A stretch of DNA of 64,000 nt from Sphingomonas piscis. GTDB lineage: Bacteria > Pseudomonadota > Alphaproteobacteria > Sphingomonadales > Sphingomonadaceae. The stretch spans positions 2,631,501 through 2,695,500 of the forward strand of contig NZ_CP049869.1 in NCBI RefSeq assembly GCF_011300455.1, read 5' to 3'. Shown here one piece after another: positions 36,929 to 48,229 of the stretch. Every line of letters begins with the position of its first letter. Position 1 is the stretch's first letter. Made by a program: the position numbers and the translations under genes. The notes under the pieces are model-generated. The model made no database searches, was not told the origin of the DNA, and saw nothing but the letters and a program-made list of their open reading frames with translations.

Positions 36929-37607
36929 ACAGGGTCTCGATTGCATCGAATTGCGGGTCGGTCGCACGGAACTTGCGCCTGATCCGCTTGATGTGACTGT
37001 CGATCGTGCGGTCGTCGACATAAACGTCGTCCTGGTAGGCGATATCGAGCAACTGATTGCGGCTTTTCACCACGCCAGGCCGCTGGGCAAGCGCTTCAAG
37101 GATCAGGAACTCCGTCACCGTCAGGGTGACGTCCTTGCCGCCCCACTTCACCTTGTGACGGGCGGGATCCATGGTCAGCCTGCCCCGCTCAAGCACTTGC
37201 TGCTGCGGTTCATCGTCCCCTGCCGAGACTTCGCCTCGCGCGAGATCCTGCCGGCGCAGCAAGGCGCGGATCCGGGCAATCAGCAGACGTTGGGAAAAAG
37301 GCTTAGCGATGTAATCGTCGGCGCCCATCGCCAGACCCATCGCTTCGTCCAGTTCGTCGTCCTTGGATGTCAGGAAGATGACCGGCATGGCGCTGATTTC
37401 GCGAACCCGGCGGAGCAATTCCATCCCATCCATCCGGGGCATCTTTATATCGAAGACGCCAAGATCGGGAGGGTTGTCGCCGAACGCTTTCAGCGCTGCA
37501 GCGCCGTCGGTGTAGACCCGGGTCACGAAACCCTCGCTCTGGAGCGCGATCGACACGGAGGTGAGGATGTTGCGGTCATCGTCGACCAGCGCGATCACCT
37601 GGCTCAT
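36897..37607 (-). CDS. chvI: response regulator ChvI (OmpR family)
   Basis: 236 residues. The receiver domain has the acidic pair in ALVDDDRN and the phospho-accepting Asp in [15 protein letters not shown], with the switch Lys in [12 protein letters not shown]. The C-terminal winged helix ([24 protein letters not shown] ... [13 protein letters not shown]) binds DNA. It starts divergently from pckA across a 200-base region, and ChvI is known to affect pckA in Rhizobiales, so control of pckA from that region is likely. Confidence 0.95.
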   Translation of the reverse strand: MSQVIALVDDDRNILTSVSIALQSEGFVTRVYTDGAAALKAFGDNPPDLGVFDIKMPRMDGMELLRRVREISAMPVIFLTSKDDELDEAMGLAMGADDYIAKPFSQRLLIARIRALLRRQDLARGEVSAGDDEPQQQVLERGRLTMDPARHKVKWGGKDVTLTVTEFLILEALAQRPGVVKSRNQLLDIAYQDDVYVDDRTIDSHIKRIRRKFRATDPQFDAIETLYGVGYRFDDE

Positions 37608-37808
37608 CGGCTCGCTCCGGTCTGCCCCATCGTGGCGACTTAGCCAGCGGCAGCGGGGCAGACAAGGCCAGCGGCCGACGCCTTGCTATACCACATAACC
37701 AATCTATAGGCCTCTACATAGCCTCGATGTTCCTCTAGATGGATGTCCATAGACCTCGATCGAGGGTGGCCGGACGCACGGCCGCAACAAGAAGCTTTGG
37801 AGTAGAAT
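37608..37808. promoter_or_regulatory. divergent chvI/pckA control region
   Basis: This 200-base gap is visibly more AT-rich than its surroundings (about 37683-37750). It holds a perfect 12-base palindrome CCTCGATCGAGG at 37754-37765. The CATAG...CCTCGAT pattern appears twice, at about 37717-37728 and at 37749-37760. TTGCTA (37683-37688) and TATAGG (37705-37710), 16 bases apart, could form a promoter toward pckA. These are candidate ChvI operators, not proven ones. Confidence 0.5.
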
Positions 37809-39419
37809 GTGGCAAACAGAGTCCCGAATCGCGGCTTGGATGCTCTCGGCATTTCCACCGGCGCGGAAATCCACTGGAACTTGGAAACGGCGCCTTTGGT
37901 GGAACGCGCGGTAGCGCGCGGCGAGGGGCAGTTGGCCAAGCATGGTCCGTTGGTGGTCCGCACCGGCAAGCATACCGGTCGAAGCGCGCAGGACCGCTTC
38001 GTCGTCCGCAACAGCGTGACCGAAGACAGCGTGTGGTGGGGCAGGTCGAACAAGCCCATGGAGCCGGAGGCCTTCGATCGCTTGCACGAAGATTTCCTCG
38101 CGGCGCTTGGCACGAAGGATCAGTTGTTCGTCGCCGATCTTTACGGCGGCTCGCAGCCTGAACATCGCGTCCATGTCCGCGTGGTCAACGAATATGCCTG
38201 GCATAATCTGTTCATCCGGACCTTGCTGGTCCGTCCCGATGCGGCCGACCTGCCTGATTTCGATCCCGAATATCTCATCATCGATTTGCCGACCTTCCGT
38301 GCCGACCCCGAGCGGCACGGCTGCCGCACGGAAACGGTGATTGCCGTCAATCTGGAGAAGAAGATCATCCTGATCGGCGGCACCGCTTACGCCGGCGAGA
38401 TGAAGAAGTCGGTGTTCGGCCTCCTCAACTTCATCCTTCCCGAACATGGGATCATGCCGATGCACTGCTCCGCCAACATCGGCGCAGCCGGCGACACGGC
38501 GATCTTCTTCGGCCTGTCCGGAACGGGCAAGACGACCTTGTCAGCCGACCCCAAGCGGACGCTGATCGGCGACGACGAACATGGCTGGTCCGACACCGCG
38601 GTCTTCAATTTCGAAGGCGGCTGCTACGCCAAGATGATCCGTCTTTCGGAAGAAGCCGAACCCGAGATTTACGCGACCACCAGGCGGTTCGGCACCGTCC
38701 TCGAAAATGTCGTCATGGATCCGGACACGCGTGAGCTCGACTTCGACGATGCCAGGCTGGCGGAGAACAGCCGGGGTGCTTACCCGATCGACTTCATCCC
38801 AAATTCGTCCGAAGCGAACATGGGGCCTGTCCCACGGAACCTCGTGATGCTGACGGCAGACGCGTTCGGTGTGCTTCCGCCCATCGCGCGCCTGACGCCA
38901 GACCAGGCCATGTATCACTTCCTATCCGGCTACACGGCCAAGGTCGCGGGCACCGAGATTGGCGTTACTGAGCCGGAGGCGACCTTCTCCACCTGTTTCG
39001 GCGCACCGTTCATGCCTCGCCACCCGTCCGTTTACGGCAACCTGCTGAAGGCGCGGATCGCCGAGGGCGGTGTGTCGTGCTGGCTCGTCAACACTGGCTG
39101 GACCGGCGGCAAATATGGCGTCGGCCGCCGGATGCCGATCAAGGTCACCCGCGCGCTTCTCGACGCGGCGCTGGATGGCAGCCTCAACAATGCCGAGTTC
39201 CGCAAAGACCCCAACTTCGGCTTCGAAGTGCCGGTGGCGGTTCCGGGTGTCGACCCGACGATCCTCGATCCGCGCCGCACCTGGAGCGATCCCGCCGATT
39301 ATGATGCGACCGCGGCGAAGCTGGTGGACCTGTTCGTCAGCAACTTCGCGCAGTTCGAAACACACGTCGACGAGGGTGTCCGGTCGGCAGCGCCGTCGGC
39401 GACAGCAGCGGCGGCGTAA
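37809..39419 (+). CDS. pckA: phosphoenolpyruvate carboxykinase (ATP)
   Basis: Gluconeogenic enzyme turning oxaloacetate and ATP into phosphoenolpyruvate. 536 residues. Motifs: the nucleotide loop [18 protein letters not shown], the metal motif [10 protein letters not shown], and the substrate region [16 protein letters not shown]. The start is GTG 37809; an ATG two bases earlier (37807) is in another frame. Divergent from chvI, which matches the arrangement in rhizobia, where ChvGI and PckA are neighbours. It converges on nfeD. Confidence 0.97.
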   Translation: MANRVPNRGLDALGISTGAEIHWNLETAPLVERAVARGEGQLAKHGPLVVRTGKHTGRSAQDRFVVRNSVTEDSVWWGRSNKPMEPEAFDRLHEDFLAALGTKDQLFVADLYGGSQPEHRVHVRVVNEYAWHNLFIRTLLVRPDAADLPDFDPEYLIIDLPTFRADPERHGCRTETVIAVNLEKKIILIGGTAYAGEMKKSVFGLLNFILPEHGIMPMHCSANIGAAGDTAIFFGLSGTGKTTLSADPKRTLIGDDEHGWSDTAVFNFEGGCYAKMIRLSEEAEPEIYATTRRFGTVLENVVMDPDTRELDFDDARLAENSRGAYPIDFIPNSSEANMGPVPRNLVMLTADAFGVLPPIARLTPDQAMYHFLSGYTAKVAGTEIGVTEPEATFSTCFGAPFMPRHPSVYGNLLKARIAEGGVSCWLVNTGWTGGKYGVGRRMPIKVTRALLDAALDGSLNNAEFRKDPNFGFEVPVAVPGVDPTILDPRRTWSDPADYDATAAKLVDLFVSNFAQFETHVDEGVRSAAPSATAAAA

Positions 39420-39441
39420 TCGCCGCCCGCGAGCGGGTCAC

Positions 39442-39897
39442 CTAAGTCGAAGGAAGTGTACGCTCGACGTCGATCCTCAGGCAATTGCCGTCGACGCCCG
39501 TGATCCGCGCCCGGTCGCCGGGTTGTGCGGGGCCCCCGCGGGCGCTCCATTCGCCGTCGCCTAACCGGACCCGGCCGCCATGGTCGTCCACGGCCTCGAT
39601 AACCAGGACGGACCGGCCGATCAGACGTGCTGCCGGGTCGTTAAGATGCTTGGCATGATGGTCGACAGCGGCATTGCCGTAGATTCGGCGCCCCGCAGCA
39701 ACCGCCAAGAGGGCGTAGAGTGCGAATAGGGCGAGCTGCGCGGGCACGCCCAGGCCGAACAATAGGGTAAAGGCGCCGGTCGCGATGGCGGCTGCACCGA
39801 TGAATACGAGAAAGAAGCCGGGCGCGAGCATCTCCAGCATCAGCAGCAGGATGCCGCCGATCGCCCAGAGCCAGCCCGGCTCAAGCCCGAACGGCAT
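39442..39897 (-). CDS. NfeD family membrane protein
   Basis: 151 residues with three membrane helices (WLWAIGGILLLMLEMLAPGFFLVFIGAAAIATGAF is split over two; a third is around residue 55-70) and a C-terminal OB-fold-like soluble part (LIGRSVLVIEAVDDHGGRVRL ... PGDRARITGV). It is the short NfeD form that pairs with stomatin-like proteins to organise membrane domains or tune a protease. Its start overlaps the SPFH gene stop as TGATG, as usual for this pair. Confidence 0.9.
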   Translation of the reverse strand: MPFGLEPGWLWAIGGILLLMLEMLAPGFFLVFIGAAAIATGAFTLLFGLGVPAQLALFALYALLAVAAGRRIYGNAAVDHHAKHLNDPAARLIGRSVLVIEAVDDHGGRVRLGDGEWSARGGPAQPGDRARITGVDGNCLRIDVERTLPST

Positions 39898-40904
39898 CAG
39901 CCTTCGATCCTCGGCAGTCCGGAAATGGTCGGTGGCGCCCCGCGGGAAGCAGTCGCCTCGCGCTTCACCTTGGGTGTCGCCTGCGCGTTGCCGCCTTCGC
40001 CGAACACCTCCTTGGCCAGCTCGCCGATGCCTCCGAGCGTTCCCATGAGTTGGGTGGCCTCGACGGGGAACAAGATGGTTTTCGCATTGGGCGAGGTCGC
40101 GAACTTGCCGAGCGCCTCGACATATTTCTGGGCGACGAAATAGTTGATCGCCTGACCGCTGCCGCTCTCGATGGCGTCGCTGACCGCCTTCGTCGCCGCG
40201 GCTTCCGCCTGGGCAGCACGCTCGCGGGCTTCGGCTTCACGGAAGGCCGCCTCCTTCAGCCCCTCGGCCTGCAGGATTTTTGCCTGCTTTTCACCCTCGG
40301 CCCGGAGGATCTCGGACTGACGCATGCCTTCGGACTCGAGGATGGCCGCACGCTTTTCGCGCTCGGCCTTCATCTGCCGGGTCATGGCGTTAACGATGTC
40401 GGAGGGCGGGCGGATGTCCTTCAGCTCGACCCGCGTGATCTTCACGCCCCACGCTTCCGTCGCATGGTCGACGACGGCGAGCAGCCGTGCGTTGATCTCG
40501 TCACGCTTCGACAACGTTTCATCGAGGTCCATCGAGCCCATGACCGTGCGAAGGTTAGTGGTCGAAAGCGCCATGATCGCCATGTAGAGGTCGCTGACCT
40601 CGTAAGCGGCCTTGGCAGCGTCCAGCACCTGGAAGAAGACGACACCGTCCACCGCCACCATGGCGTTATCCTTGGTGATGATCTCCTGGCCCGGAATGTC
40701 GAGCACCTGCTCCATCATGTTGATCTTGCGGCCGACGCGGGTGACGAACGGGAAAACGAAGTTGATGCCCGGCTCGGCGACCCGAACGAATCGGCCGAAA
40801 TGCTCCAGCGTATAGCGGTAGCCCTGATGAACGATCTTGACGCTCATCATGATGAAGAGAACAACAAGCGCAACCAGCGCCAGCATGAATGTCGACAGCA
40901 TCAT
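39897..40904 (-). CDS. SPFH/Band 7 stomatin-like protein (QmcA-like)
   Basis: 335 residues: one N-terminal membrane helix, an SPFH domain (YTLEHFGRFVRVAEPGINF ... VLDIPGQEIITKDNAMVAVD, WGVKITRVELKDIRPP) and a long coiled coil rich in Ala, Glu and Arg, then a short tail. Such proteins form large membrane-bound cages and act on membrane protein quality control. ATG 40904 and ATG 40901 are both possible starts. Cotranscribed with the NfeD partner; divergent from the citE-like gene. Confidence 0.92.
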   Translation of the reverse strand: MMLSTFMLALVALVVLFIMMSVKIVHQGYRYTLEHFGRFVRVAEPGINFVFPFVTRVGRKINMMEQVLDIPGQEIITKDNAMVAVDGVVFFQVLDAAKAAYEVSDLYMAIMALSTTNLRTVMGSMDLDETLSKRDEINARLLAVVDHATEAWGVKITRVELKDIRPPSDIVNAMTRQMKAEREKRAAILESEGMRQSEILRAEGEKQAKILQAEGLKEAAFREAEARERAAQAEAAATKAVSDAIESGSGQAINYFVAQKYVEALGKFATSPNAKTILFPVEATQLMGTLGGIGELAKEVFGEGGNAQATPKVKREATASRGAPPTISGLPRIEG

Positions 40905-40970
40905 CGAATCTCACCCCCCAAGGTGACTGCATGATGCGTCGTCCAGGCCGTAATCGGAAGGGAAATCGGT

Positions 40971-41756
40971 ATGGGTGCTGACCTTCATTCGGTGCGCTCT
41001 CTCCTGTTCCTTCCAGCCTCCAATCCGCGCGCGATCGCCAAGGCGCGAACCTTGGCTGCGGATCTCGTGATTCTCGACCTCGAAGATGCGGTGAAGCCGG
41101 AGGACAAGGTAACGGCGCGTGCGACGGCGGTTGCGGCGTTGGCCGAGCCCTGGCCCATGCCGGTCGCAATCCGTATCGATGGCGTGCAGGATCTGCAGGC
41201 GGTCGCAGCATCGGCAGCGGACATCGTCGTGCTGCCCAAGGTCGAGGAAGCACCCGACACGATGGCGCAGCGTGCCGGCAAGCCCGTGATTGCGATGGTC
41301 GAGACCGCCCGTGCTGTCATGAACCTTCGCGAAATCGTCGCCGCAAAGGGCGTAGCCGGCCTCTTGGTCGGCACCAACGATCTTGCGGCGGATCTTCGTC
41401 TGCCCGGCTCGTCGCGGCGACAGGCCATGGCGATGGCGCTTCAAAGCGTCGTCTGCGCCGCCCGCTCTGCCGAGCTTCCGGTTTGGGATGGAGTTTTCAA
41501 CAGACTCGATGACCAGGATGGCTTTGAGGCTGAGTGCCGCGAGGGACGCGCACTTGGTTTCGACGGCAAGAGCTTGATCCACCCAAGTCAGATCGACCCC
41601 TGCCATCGCGTCTTTGTGCCCAGCGAAGAAGAGGTGGCCCGCGCAGAGCGGCTGATCGCGGCTGCGACGGGCGGTGCCCAGCGGTTTGAGGATGCGATGA
41701 TCGAATCCATGCATGTCGATCAGGCCCGGCGCACAGTTGAGCGTGCCCGCCGCTAG
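40971..41756 (+). CDS. CitE-like HpcH/HpaI aldolase family protein
   Basis: 261 residues with a TIM-barrel layout typical of citrate-lyase beta subunits and malyl-CoA lyases: RSLLFLPASNPRAIAKA, LVILDLEDAVKPEDK, AIRIDGVQD, IVVLPKVEEAPDTM, and GRALGFDGKSLIHPSQI. The acidic metal ligands in DLEDAV and the later Glu/Asp are present. No alpha or gamma citrate-lyase subunits lie nearby, so it is probably a stand-alone CitE-like enzyme acting on an acyl-CoA; the substrate cannot be told. Confidence 0.85.
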   Translation: MGADLHSVRSLLFLPASNPRAIAKARTLAADLVILDLEDAVKPEDKVTARATAVAALAEPWPMPVAIRIDGVQDLQAVAASAADIVVLPKVEEAPDTMAQRAGKPVIAMVETARAVMNLREIVAAKGVAGLLVGTNDLAADLRLPGSSRRQAMAMALQSVVCAARSAELPVWDGVFNRLDDQDGFEAECREGRALGFDGKSLIHPSQIDPCHRVFVPSEEEVARAERLIAAATGGAQRFEDAMIESMHVDQARRTVERARR

Positions 41757-43289
<1,533 letters not shown>

Positions 43290-43292
43290 GTC

Positions 43293-44468
43293 ATGACTCC
43301 CGCGGCACGCCTGCAAGCGGCGGTGGAGATTCTGGACGAAGTCATTGCATCCGTGCGTGACAATGGCGCGCCGGCTGATGCGATCGTCACCCGTTACTTC
43401 AAGGCACGCCGCTATGCCGGCTCATCCGACCGTCGGGCCGTACGGGAAGTCGTGTTCCGCGCCATTCGCCGGTCGGCCGATTGCCCATCGACTGGGCGCA
43501 GCGCGATCCTCGGCCTCGCATCGGAGCAGCCGGACCTGTCGGCACTTTTCGGGCAACCACGCGGGCCGGAGCCACTTAAAGCCGAGGAGGCGATCGCGGC
43601 CGCGGGCGTTGTTCCCGATTGGCTGCGCGATGAATTGTCGCCCCTGGTTACAGCTGAGGAGCAGGCCGCATTACTCGACCGCGCTCCCCTCGACCTTCGC
43701 GTTAACGCGCTGAAAGGAGCGCGGGACGCGCTGCTTCCCGAGTTCGTGGAGGGGAGCGCAACGCCGCTCAGTCCATGGGGCATCCGACTTCCGGCAGACA
43801 CGCGAATCGACGATCATCCCGCCTTTCTCGGCGGTGCCGTCGAGGTTCAGGACGAGGGCAGTCAGCTGATCGCGCTTGCATGCGCCGCACGGGACGGCGA
43901 GCGGATCGTCGATCTATGTGCCGGTGCAGGCGGCAAGTCGCTCGCGCTGGCGAGTGCGGCGCCACGCGCTGCCATCCTTGCCACCGATAGCAATCGGGCG
44001 CGACTCGGGCAGCTGGCGCCGCGCGCCGCGCGGGCCGGAGCAGCCATCGAGACCATGCTGCTCAACCCGCCGCGGGAACTGGATCAGATGGCCGACTGGC
44101 GCGGCGCTGCCGACCTGGTGCTGGTCGACGCACCTTGCTCGGGAAGCGGGACATGGCGCCGGAACCCCGAAGGTCGCTGGCGGCTCACGCCCGAGCGGCT
44201 ATCGCGGTTGATCGAGACCCAGCAACGTTTACTCGCTATTGCCGCCGAGCTCGTCCGGCCGGGTGGCCGGATCGTTTACGCCGTCTGCTCGCTACTCGGC
44301 CGCGAGGGGCCTGGGCAAGCCGATGCCTTCCTCAGCCGCCGTTCAGGCTGGGTCGGGCACGACCCGCTGCAGGGCATCGGACGGGCCGACGGACCTGGAC
44401 GGCTCCTCACTCCGGGCCATGACGGAACGGACGGCTTTTTCATCGCACGGTTCGATTCACCGTGCTAA
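43293..44468 (+). CDS. rsmB: RsmB/NOP2-family 16S rRNA m5C methyltransferase
   Basis: 391 residues. The N-terminal helical RNA-binding (NusB-like) part is followed by the AdoMet motif VDLCAGAGGKSLALAS. The catalytic motif is VDAPCSGSGTWRRNPEGRW and the second Cys lies in YAVCSLLGREG. In E. coli RsmB methylates C967 of 16S rRNA; assignment here rests on domain order and length. It begins three bases after guaB. Confidence 0.9.
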   Translation: MTPAARLQAAVEILDEVIASVRDNGAPADAIVTRYFKARRYAGSSDRRAVREVVFRAIRRSADCPSTGRSAILGLASEQPDLSALFGQPRGPEPLKAEEAIAAAGVVPDWLRDELSPLVTAEEQAALLDRAPLDLRVNALKGARDALLPEFVEGSATPLSPWGIRLPADTRIDDHPAFLGGAVEVQDEGSQLIALACAARDGERIVDLCAGAGGKSLALASAAPRAAILATDSNRARLGQLAPRAARAGAAIETMLLNPPRELDQMADWRGAADLVLVDAPCSGSGTWRRNPEGRWRLTPERLSRLIETQQRLLAIAAELVRPGGRIVYAVCSLLGREGPGQADAFLSRRSGWVGHDPLQGIGRADGPGRLLTPGHDGTDGFFIARFDSPC

Positions 44469-44493
44469 CGTAAGGGGTTCCTTGGAGTTGGCC

Positions 44494-44988
44494 ATGCGCT
44501 TCAAACCTCAGATGCTGGTTCTCGGTCTTGCCGCATTCGCGCTCGGGGCGCCGGTCTCGGGGCAGCGCAGCGACGATCAGCTCAACCCGCGTTCGGTCGA
44601 GCTTCAGAAGCAGGGCGAGGCGCATTATTCGGCGGGACGCTTCAACGAGGCGACCGACACGCTTGAGACCGCACTTGCGGTCGACCCGCGCAACCGCACG
44701 GCCTTTGTCGATCTTGCGCGCGTCGCCACCAAAGAGAAATTGTTCGGCAAGGCCATCCGCCTGACCAACAAGGCGTTGCTGCTCGATCCCAACGACAGCA
44801 ATGCCCTGTCCGTTCAGGGCGTGGCGATGGTGGAACTCGGCGCCTCGGCCCGCGCCCAGGCGAACCTTCAGAAGCTGAAACAGCTTTGTCCGCAGGGCTG
44901 CCCGCAACTCAGCGCTCTGTCGAGCGCGCTGACGCGCGGCCCGACCGTCGCGTCGGCGAAGCAGGCGACGACCACCAAGACGAATTAG
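44494..44988 (+). CDS. TPR-repeat protein, exported
   Basis: 164 residues. An N-terminal signal-like stretch (MLVLGLAAFALGAPVSGQ) is followed by about three tetratricopeptide repeats: HYSAGRFNEATDTLETALAVDP, FGKAIRLTNKALLLDPNDS and the repeat around ALSVQGVAMVELGAS. A Cys pair (CPQGC) lies near the end and the tail is Thr/Lys-rich. Probably a small periplasmic scaffold; no partner is obvious. Its stop shares TTAG with the convergent rsmA stop. Confidence 0.75.
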   Translation: MRFKPQMLVLGLAAFALGAPVSGQRSDDQLNPRSVELQKQGEAHYSAGRFNEATDTLETALAVDPRNRTAFVDLARVATKEKLFGKAIRLTNKALLLDPNDSNALSVQGVAMVELGASARAQANLQKLKQLCPQGCPQLSALSSALTRGPTVASAKQATTTKTN

Positions 44989-45800
44989 GACAAGAGACGC
45001 GCGAGCGCGACGAAGTCGCTGACCGCCAACGTTTCCGCCCGCCGTTCCGGGGCAATCCCGCATTGCTCGAGCGCCGCCAGCGCGCCGGGCATCGCCTTCA
45101 ACGCCGATCGCAGCATCTTGCGTCGTTGCCCGAATGCCGTCTCGGTCAGCTTCGACAAGATCGCCGGGTTCACTCCTTCGGGCTGAGCAGCGGGAGTGAT
45201 GTGGACCACAGCGGAAGTGATCTTCGGCGGAGGGACGAAGGCGGAGCGATTGACGTTCATCGCAATACGCGCGTGGCATCGCCACTGAGCCGCAATCGAC
45301 AGACGCCCATAAGCGGGTGTGTCCGGGGCGGCGACGATCCGCTCAGCAACCTCCTTCTGGAACATCAATGTCAGTGACCGCCACCAGGGCGGCCACGAGG
45401 CGTCGAGCCATCGCAGCAGCAGTGCGGTTCCGATGTTGTAGGGCAGATTGGCGACCACATGCGCCGGACCGCCCGTCGCCTGCACCTCATCCACCTCAAG
45501 CGCATCGGCCTCAACTAGCTGCAGGCCGGAATGGTCGTGCTGAAGCTCGGCCAAAGCTGGGATGCAGCGCCGATCCCGCTCCACCGCCACCACGCGGGCA
45601 CCTGTATCCAGCAGGGCGCGTGTTAGGCCACCGGGACCTGGACCGACCTCATACACGATGTCCCCAGCCTCAAGCCCGGGGATCGCGGCAATACGGGCGA
45701 GCAATTGCCGGTCGAGAAGGAAATTCTGGCCGAGCGCCTTGCTCGCGGAGAGGCCGTGGCGAGCGATAACGTCACGCAGCGGCTCGACAGGGCTGCTCAC
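44985..45800 (-). CDS. rsmA: 16S rRNA (adenine(1518/1519)-N6)-dimethyltransferase
   Basis: Dimethylates two adjacent adenines in helix 45 of 16S rRNA late in ribosome assembly. About 271 residues. Motifs: ALGQNFLLD, AdoMet loop YEVGPGPGGLTRALL, catalytic NLPYNIGTALL and RRKMLRSALKA. I chose GTG 45800, which overlaps the pdxA stop as GTGA; ATG 45827 is also in frame. Last gene of the lptD-surA-pdxA-rsmA group, an order shared with E. coli. Confidence 0.95.
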   Translation of the reverse strand: MSSPVEPLRDVIARHGLSASKALGQNFLLDRQLLARIAAIPGLEAGDIVYEVGPGPGGLTRALLDTGARVVAVERDRRCIPALAELQHDHSGLQLVEADALEVDEVQATGGPAHVVANLPYNIGTALLLRWLDASWPPWWRSLTLMFQKEVAERIVAAPDTPAYGRLSIAAQWRCHARIAMNVNRSAFVPPPKITSAVVHITPAAQPEGVNPAILSKLTETAFGQRRKMLRSALKAMPGALAALEQCGIAPERRAETLAVSDFVALARLLS

Positions 45801-46801
45801 CGATTGCGGGCCCGATGCTCCGCGCATTCCGCAGCCATCCGGATTGCCGCCGCCATTGCCCGCGGATCAGCCTTGTCCTGCCCCGCAATGTCGAACGCAG
45901 TGCCGTGATCGGGGGCCGTCCGCACGATCGGCAGGCCAAGGGTGATGTTGACGCCTTCGTCGAAGTGCAATGCCTTCAAGGGCACCAATGCCTGATCATG
46001 GTACATGCACAATGCCGCATCGTAGCGGGCCCGCGCCACCTCGTGGAACAGGGTATCGGCGGGATGAGGACCGGTGACGTGCCAGCCCTCGGCAGTCAGC
46101 GCCGCGATTGCGGGCCCGATGACCTCGATTTCCTCACGGCCGAGCGATCCGCCCTCACCGGCGTGGGGGTTGAGCGCGGCGACGGCGAGCTTCGGCTGCT
46201 CGATGCCGAAGTTGCGTTGAAGGCCCCGGAGGGTTGCTCGGCCGCGGGACTCGATGAGCCCGCTCGTCAGCTGCTGAGGAACCTGCGACAAGGCAATGTG
46301 GGTCGTGACGGTGACCGTCTTCAGCGACGGTCCGGCAAGCATCATCGCAACGTTTGCTGAGGCTACGCCGCAGCGCTCCGCGACAAATTCGGTCTGGCCG
46401 GGATGGCTGAAGCCGATGGCGTACAATTGCTCCTTGGCGACCGGGCCGGTGACCACCGCAGCCGCCGAACTGGATCGGGCAAGGCCAACCGCAAGTTCAA
46501 GCGCATCGAGGGAGCAATGGGCGCCTGCAACGCTGGGGTGGCCGGGCAGCACATCCTCCGCCGACGGAAGTGCAAGAAGGGGCAAGCCCGTGTCGAACAC
46601 GTCGGCTGCATGCTGTGGATCGGTGATGATCGCGATCGGCCCGTCCCACACCTTCTCGACCGAGCGGGGATCGCCGATCGCGACAAATGGGGGTAGCTCG
46701 AACCGCCCGCGATTATCCCAGCACTTGGCAATCACTTCCGGGCCGATGCCCGCAGGATCGCCAAGCGAGATCGCCAGCGGTGAAGAGCCCAAGCGCGCCA
46801 T
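45797..46801 (-). CDS. pdxA: 4-hydroxythreonine-4-phosphate dehydrogenase
   Basis: NAD-dependent step in DXP-type pyridoxal phosphate synthesis. 334 residues. Motifs: SLGDPAGIGPEVIAK, the metal His in NPHAGEGGSLGREE, and CMYHDQALVPLKALHFDEGV. ATG 46801 gives the family N-terminus; longer frames run into surA. It sits ten bases after surA and overlaps rsmA by four bases. Confidence 0.96.
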   Translation of the reverse strand: MARLGSSPLAISLGDPAGIGPEVIAKCWDNRGRFELPPFVAIGDPRSVEKVWDGPIAIITDPQHAADVFDTGLPLLALPSAEDVLPGHPSVAGAHCSLDALELAVGLARSSSAAAVVTGPVAKEQLYAIGFSHPGQTEFVAERCGVASANVAMMLAGPSLKTVTVTTHIALSQVPQQLTSGLIESRGRATLRGLQRNFGIEQPKLAVAALNPHAGEGGSLGREEIEVIGPAIAALTAEGWHVTGPHPADTLFHEVARARYDAALCMYHDQALVPLKALHFDEGVNITLGLPIVRTAPDHGTAFDIAGQDKADPRAMAAAIRMAAECAEHRARNR

Positions 46802-46811
46802 CGCGCCCGCC

Positions 46812-48188
46812 TTAGCGATATTCGATGATCGCGTCGCGCCGGAGATCGCGAAGGTAGCGCCGGGCACGGAGGTTCACCCGGTCCTCCTTGGTCGCAGCAT
46901 AAATTTCGTCATAGCTGGGTGCCTGCGCCGCGACTTGGTCGCGACCGCACAGGACGAAGGTGCGAACGCCTTCGTTGAGTGAGCCGAACGGCTGCGTTGC
47001 TTGTCCGACTTGCATCGCCAGCATGATGTTCTGCAGCGCGGGTGGAAGATCGCGCATCTTGATCTCGTCGCGCTGCACCAGATCCGCCTTGAAATCCGCC
47101 GCGAGCTTGTCGGCGCCCCCGCAGCCGCCGACGTTGCGCGCGGCTGTGCTGAAGCGTTCAACAAGGCCCTGACGCTCGGCCTGGGACGATCCCGGCGCGA
47201 AGTTCAATGCTACCTGCTTGAGGCTCAACACCGCGTCGCGAGGGTCGTTGGTCAGAACCTTGCGGGCATCCTGAACAGCGACGATCGAGAAACCGCCGGA
47301 GACCGGAATCGGATCGCTGACCTGGCCTGGCTGCAGCTGGCGAAGGGCAGCGGGGAGGGGATCGGGCAGCCGTTCGGGACGAATCCAGCCGAGGTCGCCG
47401 CCGACGACGGCCGTCGTTGCCTGGGAATAGTTGCGGGCGAGGCCGGCAAAGGACGCACCCTCGCGAATCTGCTCAACCAGCCGGGCTGCTCCGGCGCTGA
47501 CCTGATCCCGGTTTACGGAGGTTGCGGGAAGGAAGATCTCGCTGACCTTATATTCGTCCGTGCCCTTGGCAGCCTGAAGACGACTGATGACGGCGTTCAC
47601 TTCATCCTCGCCAACCGTCACATCGCTTTCGATCTTCTCGTTTAGAAGCCGCTGCCAGGCAATCTCGCCTTCGATCTGCCGCCGCATGGTGCGCAGCGAT
47701 GAACCGTTCGCGACCAATGTCTTGCCCAGCTGATCGACGGTCTGCTTGTTCTGCTGCGCCACACGCTCGAGCGCGCGATCGATGTCGGCCGGTTTGACCT
47801 CGACTTCGGCCTTCTTGGCGTCCTGGATCTGGAGCAGTTCGTCGATCAGGTTGCTCAGGATCTGCTGGCGAAGCGGTCCCACTTCCTCTGCCGGGATACG
47901 GCCGCCGTTCGCCATCGCCAGCAGCGCCAGCCGCTGATCGATGTCGGTCTGAGTGATCACCTGTCCGTTGACGATCGCGGTGGCCTTGACGACCGACGGC
48001 ATGGTCGTGCCGAACAATTGAGGGTTTTGCGGCAGGTTCAGCGTGCTGACGCTGTTCACCGGTGCCGCCGCCTGCTGCGCCATCGCCGTGGTTGCAAGCG
48101 CAACGGCCGCGGTGGCGGCTAGCGCAGTCTTGCGCGCCGACGAAATCTTCAAAGCTGCCACTCCAGTTTTCCCTCGCTCTTTCAGCAT
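46812..48188 (-). CDS. surA: periplasmic chaperone and peptidyl-prolyl isomerase SurA
   Basis: Escorts outer-membrane proteins, including LptD. 458 residues. A signal peptide (TALAATAAVALATTAMAQ) is followed by the SurA_N domain (AIVNGQVITQTDIDQRL), a PPIC domain (KVSEIFLPATSV ... GGDLGWIRPERLP ... ISGGF-like VSGGFSIVAVQDARKV), and a second weaker parvulin-like part. Encoded just before pdxA, and after lptD, its client. Confidence 0.93.
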   Translation of the reverse strand: MLKERGKTGVAALKISSARKTALAATAAVALATTAMAQQAAAPVNSVSTLNLPQNPQLFGTTMPSVVKATAIVNGQVITQTDIDQRLALLAMANGGRIPAEEVGPLRQQILSNLIDELLQIQDAKKAEVEVKPADIDRALERVAQQNKQTVDQLGKTLVANGSSLRTMRRQIEGEIAWQRLLNEKIESDVTVGEDEVNAVISRLQAAKGTDEYKVSEIFLPATSVNRDQVSAGAARLVEQIREGASFAGLARNYSQATTAVVGGDLGWIRPERLPDPLPAALRQLQPGQVSDPIPVSGGFSIVAVQDARKVLTNDPRDAVLSLKQVALNFAPGSSQAERQGLVERFSTAARNVGGCGGADKLAADFKADLVQRDEIKMRDLPPALQNIMLAMQVGQATQPFGSLNEGVRTFVLCGRDQVAAQAPSYDEIYAATKEDRVNLRARRYLRDLRRDAIIEYR

Positions 48189-48229
48189 ATTACCTCATGG
48201 CGCTTAAGCTGCCGCCGCTGAACCTCAAA

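Noticed and set aside
37807..37830. ATG 37807 as the pckA start
   Set aside because: It is in a different frame from the PEP carboxykinase sequence; GTG 37809 is in frame.
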